Shown here in pieces: positions 1 to 5,216 of a stretch of DNA of 5,389 bases; position 1 is the stretch's first letter, and every line of letters begins with the position of its first letter. The DNA lies in NCBI GenBank assembly GCA_028710865.1, contig JAQTUF010000026.1, positions 1-5,389 of the forward strand, written 5' to 3'. This stretch comes from Candidatus Shapirobacteria bacterium. Its GTDB lineage: Bacteria; Patescibacteria; Microgenomatia; UBA12405. The position numbers and the translations under genes were made by a program. Under the pieces are notes generated by a model. That model searched no databases and was not told the DNA's origin. It worked only from the letters and a program-made list of their open reading frames with translations.

Positions 1-503
1 AAAAAACTTCTTTTGCCAAATTTGAAGGTAAAATTGAAGCCCACATCACTGTCAGTGATATTGGCAACTTAGGAGAAATTAACTTTCCCCACTTAGAAAC
101 CGCCAGTAAAAAGATTGTTGTTTTAAACGACACTGTTCTTAAAGAAATCAAAGATGGTCAAATCAATTTTGATGTTTTAATTGCCACTCCCTCCATCATG
201 CCTAAACTTCTTCCTTTTGCTCGTCTTTTGGGTCCCAAAGGTCTCATGCCTAATCCTAAAAACGGAACTCTAACTGATGATACCGAAAGCGCTGTCAAAC
301 GTCTCTCTATTGCCAAAACCAACATCAAAACCGAAGCCAAGGCTCCTGTGGTCCATATTATTGTTGGTAAAGTTTCCCAAAACGAAAAAGAATTAGAAGC
401 CAATGTAGCCGAACTTATCAAAGTCATCAAAGCCAACAAAATCAAAAAATTGGCTCTTTGTGCCACTATGGGCCCATGTATCAAAGTTGAAGTGCTTAAA
501 TAA
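1..503 (+). CDS. rplA: 50S ribosomal protein L1, 3' part (5'-truncated by window edge)
   Basis: L1 binds 23S rRNA at the L1 stalk, helps release deacylated tRNA from the E site, and in many bacteria represses its own operon. The gene enters from the left edge in the frame whose first whole codon is at position 3, leaving 166 residues up to the TAA at 501-503. The family signature is unmistakable: ATPSIMPKLLPFARLLGPKG followed by LMPNPKNGTLT, matching the conserved LGPKGLMPNPK core. The stretch before it (KFEGKIEAHITV to FDVLIAT) is about 24 residues shorter than in typical bacterial L1 by my recollection of the family, so domain II appears trimmed. The 60-odd N-terminal residues expected are outside the window. 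A strong terminator follows, so rplA ends its transcription unit here; rplK would be expected upstream, and rplJ/rplL do not follow. Identification is secure. Confidence 0.96.
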   Translation, partial: KTSFAKFEGKIEAHITVSDIGNLGEINFPHLETASKKIVVLNDTVLKEIKDGQINFDVLIATPSIMPKLLPFARLLGPKGLMPNPKNGTLTDDTESAVKRLSIAKTNIKTEAKAPVVHIIVGKVSQNEKELEANVAELIKVIKANKIKKLALCATMGPCIKVEVLK

Positions 504-518
504 ATATTTTAAAAAACT

Positions 519-547
519 AAAACCTCTCAATTTTGGGAGGTTTTTTT
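519..547 (+). terminator. Rho-independent terminator after rplA
   Basis: AACCTCTC at 521-528 pairs with GGGAGGTT at 535-542 (one G-U pair), closing a six-base loop. A-T pairs extend the stem outward, and an uninterrupted run of seven T follows at 541-547. It begins 16 bases after the rplA stop and has the textbook form of an intrinsic terminator. Its 3' arm contains GGGAGG, which may also be the ribosome binding site of the next gene. Confidence 0.9.
535..540 (+). promoter_or_regulatory. Shine-Dalgarno-like GGGAGG inside the terminator 3' arm
   Basis: GGGAGG lies five bases before a TTG codon at 546 that is in frame with the hydrolase gene. This is good spacing for a ribosome binding site and it decides the start choice. 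The alternative ATG at 567 has no Shine-Dalgarno sequence. When the terminator hairpin forms, this site is paired with CCTCTC and hidden. The match could be accidental, since a strong terminator arm is often G-rich. Confidence 0.45.
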
Positions 548-1316
548 GTTAAACTTAAACAGCTTTATGTTTTATTCTTCTATTAATAAAAAAAATAAAG
601 AAAGTTTAATTTTTCTTCACGGTTGGGGTGGTTCTTGGCAATCTTGGTATCCGATTTTAGAAGCTCTAAAAAATGAATTTAATCTTTATGCTCTCGACCT
701 CCCTGGTTTTGGTAATCAAAAAATTGAAATTCCTTACCATTTAGATAATTATGTTGACTTCATTATTAATTTCATTAAAAAAAATAAAGTTAAAAATCCC
801 ATTCTAATAGGTCATTCTTTTGGAGGAGCTATTGTTGCCAAAATTGCTGCCGATCAAAGTATCCCTATTAAAAAAATCATTCTAGTCGATGCTGCCATCA
901 TTCGTCATCCTTATTCTCTCAAACAAGAAATAATCATTAAAACTGTTAGTTCTGTCAAAAAAATTCTCTCTATCCCCCCAGTTCATTTTTTGCTTCCTAA
1001 AATTCAAAAAATCTACTATAAATCAACTGGATTCGAAACCTCCGATTATGCTGCTCTTAAGAACAACCCTATTTTGCAAAAAACATTTCAAAATGTAATT
1101 AAACACGATCTTAGCAAAATACTTCACCGTATCAAGGCATCTTGTCTTCTTATCTGGGGAGAAAATGATCTCGAAACACCACTTGCAGATGGTCAAAGGA
1201 TTAATTTCCTAATTCCCAAATCAAAAATTATCATCTACCCTCATTCTTCTCATTTTTCTTATCTTGAAAATCAAGATTTATTTCTCCAAGATATTAAAAA
1301 ATTTATCCAAAAATGA
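546..1316 (+). CDS. Alpha/beta hydrolase fold protein, substrate unknown
   Basis: A 256-residue alpha/beta hydrolase, probably cytoplasmic since no signal peptide is seen. From the N-terminus: the oxyanion-hole HGWGGSW at 25-31, DLPGFG at 51-56, and the nucleophile elbow GHSFGG with Ser91. A helical lid region lies at about 120-190, the acid is probably Asp208 in LIWGENDLETP, and the base is His236 in PHSSHFSYLE. The catalytic triad is therefore complete and the length is normal for the family. The TTG start at 546 is preferred because GGGAGG lies five bases upstream and because it restores a first beta strand (NLNSFMFYS). The ATG at 567 would give 249 residues. The stop overlaps the next start (ATGA, 1313-1316), so the hydrolase and Mur ligase are translationally coupled. 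The family covers esterases, lipases, haloperoxidases and others, and nothing here picks one. A role in envelope metabolism is only suggested by the neighbour. Confidence 0.9.
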   Translation: MLNLNSFMFYSSINKKNKESLIFLHGWGGSWQSWYPILEALKNEFNLYALDLPGFGNQKIEIPYHLDNYVDFIINFIKKNKVKNPILIGHSFGGAIVAKIAADQSIPIKKIILVDAAIIRHPYSLKQEIIIKTVSSVKKILSIPPVHFLLPKIQKIYYKSTGFETSDYAALKNNPILQKTFQNVIKHDLSKILHRIKASCLLIWGENDLETPLADGQRINFLIPKSKIIIYPHSSHFSYLENQDLFLQDIKKFIQK

Positions 1317-2500
1317 AAACCAGAAATTTAATTTACCTAGCCCAGCTAGAAGAATACGACCCAATTCGCATCGAAAATTGGCTTAAAAAAAACCCAAATA
1401 AAACAGTCATTGAAATTAAAAACCACCTCCATTGGACCCCAAAAACCACTCTCATCTTTCTAAAAACTTCATTCTTAGGTACTTTCATCGGCAACAAAAA
1501 AGCTCTTTTTTTAACCTTTAAGCTATTATCACCTATCGATAATCTTATTAAAACTATCTTGGTTTTTCTATCCACAATCAAATTTAAAATTTTTAATAAA
1601 AATACTATCGTTATTGGAATAACTGGCTCTTGGGGTAAAACTACCACCAAAGAAGTCATTTATTCTATCCTCAAATCCAAAGAAAATATTGTTTATACCC
1701 CCTCCAATCACAACACCCTCCTCTCTATTGCCAAACAAGCCCTTTTCTTACCCCCTAAAACTAAAATTTTTATTTGTGAAATTGGAGCCTACCAAATCGG
1801 TGATATCCAAAAAGTTTGTCAAATTATTAACCCCAAAATCGGTATTCTCACCGCTGTTGGACCAATGCATTTAGAACGTTTCGGTAATTTAAAAAATATC
1901 CTTAAAACCAAAATGGAACTAGCTCAAAGTCTTCCTAAAAATGGCACTTTTATCTATCCAAAAGAAATTTCTTCTCAGGTTAAAAATTTTTCTCTGCCAC
2001 AAGATTGTTTTTCCTTCAAAGATTACTCTGAAATTTACAATTATCTAGGCAAATATTTCAATATTCCTCAAAATAATATAAAAAAAATAATCGATTCTAT
2101 CCCTTCAATAAAACACCGTTTACAGATAATTCAAAACGGGCCTATCACTGTCATTGATGACACTTACAATTCCAACCCTGCTGGATTCAAAGCTGCTCTA
2201 GAAAAACTCCAAAAATCCAAAACTAAACAAAAAATATTGGTTACTCCAGGTATGATTGAACTCGGAAATATGCAATTTTCCGAAAATGAAAAAATTGCTA
2301 AATTAGCTGGAAAAATTTGCGACCATATAATCATTGTCGGTGAAACCAATAAAGAAGCTCTTCTTTCAGGATTTAAAAATAGTAAAGCTAAGATTCATAC
2401 TATCAAAACCCTTTCTGAAACTGATCAGCTTCTTCCAAAAATATATCAAGGCACCGCTACCGTTCTTTTTGAAAACGACCTCTCTGACCAATATTTTTAA
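1313..2500 (+). CDS. murF: MurF-like Mur ligase (UDP-MurNAc-tripeptide--D-Ala-D-Ala ligase family), reduced form
   Basis: Mur ligases join amino acids or dipeptides to a peptidoglycan precursor using ATP; MurF adds D-Ala-D-Ala. Visible motifs: P-loop GITGSWGKTTT at 102-112 (Lys109), NHNT at 132-135, CEIGA with Glu156, GPMHLERFG with His186, and Lys200 in KTKMELA as the candidate carbamylated lysine. The C-terminal domain opens with the MurF-type DDTYNSNP at 282-289, then VTPGMIELG. The 395 residues are shorter than the usual 450 or so. The first 98 residues show no DSR-type UDP-binding domain; they begin YLAQLEEYDPIRIENWL and then turn hydrophobic and basic (about 64-94), possibly membrane-associated. 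The later part of the central domain is also compressed and no HN-xx-N-xLAA motif is seen. It overlaps the hydrolase by 4 bases without its own Shine-Dalgarno site. ddl next door supports a MurF role, but another ligase of this fold is possible. Confidence 0.82.
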   Translation: MKTRNLIYLAQLEEYDPIRIENWLKKNPNKTVIEIKNHLHWTPKTTLIFLKTSFLGTFIGNKKALFLTFKLLSPIDNLIKTILVFLSTIKFKIFNKNTIVIGITGSWGKTTTKEVIYSILKSKENIVYTPSNHNTLLSIAKQALFLPPKTKIFICEIGAYQIGDIQKVCQIINPKIGILTAVGPMHLERFGNLKNILKTKMELAQSLPKNGTFIYPKEISSQVKNFSLPQDCFSFKDYSEIYNYLGKYFNIPQNNIKKIIDSIPSIKHRLQIIQNGPITVIDDTYNSNPAGFKAALEKLQKSKTKQKILVTPGMIELGNMQFSENEKIAKLAGKICDHIIIVGETNKEALLSGFKNSKAKIHTIKTLSETDQLLPKIYQGTATVLFENDLSDQYF

Positions 2501-3628
2501 TTATTTTGCAAATTTACTTCCACCTTTAGCCGACTTTAATAATTTTGTTTCAAAAGTTCGACGTAGCTTGTTATATTTATTAAATCTTTCAAAACCCAAA
2601 CTTATTAGTTTATCTGCCACCTCAGAATAAGAATAACCAGACTTTTCCCAAATATAGAAAGAAAAACCACCTGGAATAGTATTAATTTCATTAATATAAA
2701 TTTTCTTTCTCTTCAGGTTAACTAAAAAATCTATTCTCGCCACTCCACTAGCCTCAATACTTCTAAAAGCTGTTTTGGCATACTCTTGAATTTTTTTAGT
2801 CATTTTCTCCCCTATCGGAGCCGGTATTAATCTCGTCATCGAAGCCATACCTTTACTCTTACTCCCATTTAGATATTTATCGTCATAGGACAAGACTGTT
2901 GTTGATTTTATTGGCTGTTCACAAACTGAAGCCTCTAATCTATCTACTCCCATAACAGCACAATTAATTTCATCTATTCCTATCAAAGCCTCTTCAGCTA
3001 TCACTTTAACATCTAATTGTCTGATCACTTCAATGGCCAACTCCAATTCTTTTCTTGTTTTAACAATAGAAATTCCTACACTAGAACCCAAACTAGCCGG
3101 CTTCACACACATTGGGTATCTAATTTTCTTTTCCAACCGTTTTATTATCAATTCAGAATCATCTTCATATTCCCAGACATTAAACCAATCATATTTGACC
3201 ACAGGCAAACCCGCTTTTTCAAAAACCGCCTTTTGAATTATTTTATTCATTCCCACTGACGAAGCCAAAACTCCTGAACCAGTATATGGAACACCCATCA
3301 TTTCCAATGCCCCTTGCAATGTTCCATCTTCACCAAAAGCTCCATGTGTTGATAAAAACACCATATCAAAATCAGCCAAACCACCAACTCCAATCAAAGC
3401 CTTATATTCCTTCAGTTTATTTTTATCCTTTAATTTTAAATCGATATACGATTCTAATTTATCTAAATTTTTACCTACCACCCATTTCCCACCCTTATTA
3501 ATATAAATTGGGGTTATTTCATATTTTTTTCTATCCAGAGCCGCAAATAATTCCATTGCTGTTACAACCGAAACCTCATGTTCAACACTCCTACTTCCGA
3601 AAATAACTGCTACTCTTAATTTTTTCAT
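2501..3628 (-). CDS. ddl: D-alanine--D-alanine ligase
   Basis: Cytoplasmic ATP-grasp enzyme joining two D-alanines for the peptidoglycan stem. The 375 residues are a normal length or slightly long. Motifs in order: VIFGSRSVEHEVS with Glu16 (first-subsite glutamate), STHGAFGEDG at 93-102, the ATP-binding VKPASLGSSVG with Lys176 and Ser182, and the omega-loop SYDDKY with Lys251 and Tyr252. Then come ARID with Arg298 and Asp300, and NEINTIPGGFS with Glu314, Asn316 and Ser323. By alignment in mind with E. coli DdlB, the Glu15/Ser150/Tyr216 triad is kept, which favours D-Ala-D-Ala over the D-Ala-D-Lac type. The start is firm because the family begins right at this MKKLRVAVIFG. There is no Shine-Dalgarno site, and a TATAAT box lies nine bases upstream. 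The C-terminal 25 residues or so are a basic tail beyond the usual end. The gene faces the MurF-like ligase tail to tail, and its product is the expected MurF substrate. Confidence 0.96.
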   Translation of the reverse strand: MKKLRVAVIFGSRSVEHEVSVVTAMELFAALDRKKYEITPIYINKGGKWVVGKNLDKLESYIDLKLKDKNKLKEYKALIGVGGLADFDMVFLSTHGAFGEDGTLQGALEMMGVPYTGSGVLASSVGMNKIIQKAVFEKAGLPVVKYDWFNVWEYEDDSELIIKRLEKKIRYPMCVKPASLGSSVGISIVKTRKELELAIEVIRQLDVKVIAEEALIGIDEINCAVMGVDRLEASVCEQPIKSTTVLSYDDKYLNGSKSKGMASMTRLIPAPIGEKMTKKIQEYAKTAFRSIEASGVARIDFLVNLKRKKIYINEINTIPGGFSFYIWEKSGYSYSEVADKLISLGFERFNKYNKLRRTFETKLLKSAKGGSKFAK

Positions 3629-3637
3629 CTAAAAATG

Positions 3638-3643
3638 ATTATA
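3638..3643 (-). promoter_or_regulatory. -10 box TATAAT for ddl, likely leaderless transcript
   Basis: On the minus strand a perfect TATAAT is separated from the ddl ATG by only nine bases (CATTTTTAG). With a usual six-to-seven-base discriminator, transcription would begin within about three bases of the start codon. No convincing -35 is present at 16-18 bases (best TTTATT). A G two bases before the box gives half of an extended -10. That this box is used is inferred from sequence. Confidence 0.6.
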
Positions 3644-3746
3644 ACGAATAAAACAATTTAATAAAACTTATTACCCTCTTCATTTTAACCATCTTTATTC
3701 CCCACTAAAGTTAAATTTATCCAAAAATTAAAACAAAAAACTGACA

Positions 3747-3755
3747 TGATATACT
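3747..3755 (+). promoter_or_regulatory. Extended -10 promoter (TGATATACT) for the ParB-like gene
   Basis: TGA directly before TATACT forms an extended -10 element. A weak -35 candidate TTAAAA sits at 3728-3733 with a 16-base spacer. Predicted transcription start is near 3762, giving a leader of about 43 bases that carries the dyad at 3769-3791 and the Shine-Dalgarno site. The rest of the 3629-3804 intergenic region is plain AT-rich sequence with the divergent ddl promoter. Confidence 0.55.
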
Positions 3756-3768
3756 CAAAAAAATAAAC

Positions 3769-3791
3769 AAATTTACTAGCCCCGTAAATTT
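3769..3791 (+). repeat. Perfect 8-bp inverted repeat in the ParB-like gene leader
   Basis: AAATTTAC (3769-3776) and GTAAATTT (3784-3791) are exact reverse complements around the seven-base spacer TAGCCCC. The right arm ends immediately before the Shine-Dalgarno AAGGA. It could be an operator for a dimeric DNA-binding protein, for example the ParB-like product itself, or an mRNA hairpin controlling ribosome access. No T-run follows, so it is not an intrinsic terminator. It does not match canonical parS. Confidence 0.7.
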
Positions 3792-3796
3792 AAGGA
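3792..3796 (+). promoter_or_regulatory. Shine-Dalgarno AAGGA for the ParB-like gene
   Basis: AAGGA is eight bases before the ATG at 3805, a good spacing. It abuts the right arm of the 8-bp dyad, so a hairpin in the leader would sit against the ribosome binding site. Confidence 0.7.
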
Positions 3797-3804
3797 AAAA
3801 TTAT

Positions 3805-5178
3805 ATGGAAAAAATTGATCACCAACTTGGGGCTAAATCCTCAGAACAAGAGAAATATAATTTAGTTGATATACCTCTATGTCGACAATCAACAAAACCA
3901 GAAATAGAAAATAATTTAAAACTAAAAAATCTAACTCCAAGTGAATTATGTGAGATAACTCATGAAAAAAACATAAAATATCAACGACAAGAAACTATTA
4001 ATTTATCCGACGTTCAGATAGAAGGGTCTGTTGTCGATAAGAATCATGCCCAAGAACTAGGTAAATCTATGGAAGGAGACAGGGGTCAAATAATTCCTAT
4101 ATGTGTTCGAGCTAGAAAAGATAAAAATAATGAAAAGATTATTTACGATATTATCGATGGTTTTCATAGGACTTCTGGAGCAATACTTTCTGGGAAGAAA
4201 CAAATCGAAGCCATTGTTATATATAATTGTCCCGAAGAAGAATTATTTGATTTAAGAATTCTTGCTGTTAACTCAGTGAAATCAGTTCAATTTGCCAGAT
4301 TAATAAAATGGGTTAATCAATCATTCGATAATAGTAAATTTGCTCAAAAAGGCTTAACAGTATTTCAGGCTTTTTCTTTGGCTATTAATAATAGTGGTAA
4401 GTGTAGAACAGTCCATTTAAATCCTGATGAACTTAAAGAAGTAAAAAATTGGGTATACAAGAAAGCAGAATATTGGAATCGGACAATAGGATCAATTTAT
4501 CAAGATTTAATAATTGCCAATATGTCTGCTCCAGATTTAGTCGATCAAGTTAGAACAGTCAGTGGAGGTAGTGTTGGATCAAAAGTAGTCACCAAAGAAA
4601 AATTAAAAATAGTCTCTGAAGCTTTTCCCTATATAAAATATTATCCATTACAAAGAAAAATAATTAATTTTGCTAATGAACATAAATTAGAAAGTCGAAA
4701 AATAAAAGAAATCATCGAAAATCTCAAGAAAAAAGATATCTCCAATATGTCCACAGAAGAAATAGATTTTATTATGAATAAAACTATCAGCGGTAAAACT
4801 GCCTTAAAGGCTTCTGCTCGAAAATCTAATCCAGAACCAACACAAAAAACATCTCCAAAACAAGAGACAGAAGAAGAACAAGTAAATTCCCCGTTAATAG
4901 ATAAATTAAATGAGAGAATAAGAAACCTTGAAAATCAATTAACACAAAATCTTAGTAAAAAAGAAACATATAAAAAAACAATTGAAATTTTAAGCAACTG
5001 GATTTTTAAAACTCCAGGATTAAGCGAAAAAGAAAAAAGATTAGCTTTTAGTTTCTTTTATCAAAGAGATCCTATCCTCCAAGTTCACCTTGATAAAATG
5101 GGAATCCCTAGCAAAAATAATGCCAAAGATCTGATAATCAGCGCCGTTATTAAAAAAGCAATAAAAGAACTCCTCTAA
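3805..5178 (+). CDS. ParB-like (ParB/Srx fold) protein with predicted coiled-coil C-terminal part
   Basis: 457 residues, no signal peptide or membrane segment. Residues 1-60 are a polar N-terminal extension. About 65-140 form a ParB/Srx-type domain: INLSDVQIEGSVVD, box GQIIPICVR at 94-102, and IIDGFHRTSGAILSG, where D118-G-F-H-R122 stands in place of the canonical GERRxRA CTP-binding motif. RILAVNS (Asn156) fits the next ParB box (EN-xx-R) loosely. About 213-240 (VKNWVYKKAEYWNRTIGSIY onward) could be the helix-turn-helix, with more helices to about 310. A charged Pro/Lys/Glu linker (about 335-360) leads to a heptad-like segment (LIDKLNERIRNLENQL, 364-379) and a helical C-terminus. ParB proteins bind DNA in chromosome or plasmid partition, but relatives with this fold act as regulators or nucleases. 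No ParA or parS is seen. Start set by AAGGA. Codon use differs from neighbours. Family call good, function unknown. Confidence 0.8.
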   Translation: MEKIDHQLGAKSSEQEKYNLVDIPLCRQSTKPEIENNLKLKNLTPSELCEITHEKNIKYQRQETINLSDVQIEGSVVDKNHAQELGKSMEGDRGQIIPICVRARKDKNNEKIIYDIIDGFHRTSGAILSGKKQIEAIVIYNCPEEELFDLRILAVNSVKSVQFARLIKWVNQSFDNSKFAQKGLTVFQAFSLAINNSGKCRTVHLNPDELKEVKNWVYKKAEYWNRTIGSIYQDLIIANMSAPDLVDQVRTVSGGSVGSKVVTKEKLKIVSEAFPYIKYYPLQRKIINFANEHKLESRKIKEIIENLKKKDISNMSTEEIDFIMNKTISGKTALKASARKSNPEPTQKTSPKQETEEEQVNSPLIDKLNERIRNLENQLTQNLSKKETYKKTIEILSNWIFKTPGLSEKEKRLAFSFFYQRDPILQVHLDKMGIPSKNNAKDLIISAVIKKAIKELL

Positions 5179-5188
5179 AACAAACTTA

Positions 5189-5205
5189 ATCAGTCTTCAA
5201 CTGAT
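5189..5205 (+). repeat. Short inverted repeat after the ParB-like gene
   Basis: ATCAGT (5189-5194) and ACTGAT (5200-5205) are reverse complements around a five-base loop, 10 bases past the ParB-like stop. No T-run follows, so terminator function is doubtful. Its right arm overlaps the TGA of a possible extended -10 (TGATAAAAT, 5202-5210) for the next gene, so an operator role is equally possible. Six-base arms can arise by chance. Confidence 0.35.
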
Positions 5206-5210
5206 AAAAT
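5202..5210 (+). promoter_or_regulatory. Possible extended -10 (TGATAAAAT) for the second Mur ligase
   Basis: TAAAAT is one base from TATAAT and is preceded by TGA. It lies six bases before the TTG start at 5217, so transcription would begin at or next to the start codon. No -35 is evident. In sequence this AT-rich such matches are cheap, so this stays tentative. Confidence 0.3.
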
Positions 5211-5216
5211 ATCTTA

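Noticed and set aside
158..484. Minus-strand open frame of 108 codons opposite rplA
   Set aside because: It lies entirely antisense to the clearly conserved L1 coding sequence and shows no recognisable motif; a shadow of the real gene.
487..515. TTGAAG with a 17-base spacer to TAAAAA as a promoter for the hydrolase gene
   Set aside because: The -10 is weak and the transcript would begin just before the terminator hairpin; not convincing in such AT-rich sequence.
1313..1316. TGA read as glycine (code 25, as in some CPR lineages) at the hydrolase end
   Set aside because: The overlap with the next ATG and the complete hydrolase fold fit a normal stop. Read-through would add only four residues before TAA, so nothing supports recoding.
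1333..1659. Minus-strand open frame opposite the Mur ligase N-terminus
   Set aside because: Antisense to a coding region with motif support in the + frame, and no family features of its own.
3017..3501. Several plus-strand frames of 67-80 codons within ddl
   Set aside because: They overlap one another and lie antisense to conserved Ddl motifs, so they are chance frames.
3741..3769. CTGACA as a -35 box for the ParB-like gene
   Set aside because: It is one base from TTGACA, but the sequence 16-18 bases downstream (around TAAACA) is a poor -10. The extended -10 TGATATACT fits better.
3629..3804. Canonical parS (TGTTTCACGTGAAACA-like) near the ParB-like gene
   Set aside because: No such sequence is visible; the only clear dyad is AAATTTAC-N7-GTAAATTT, which is unrelated.
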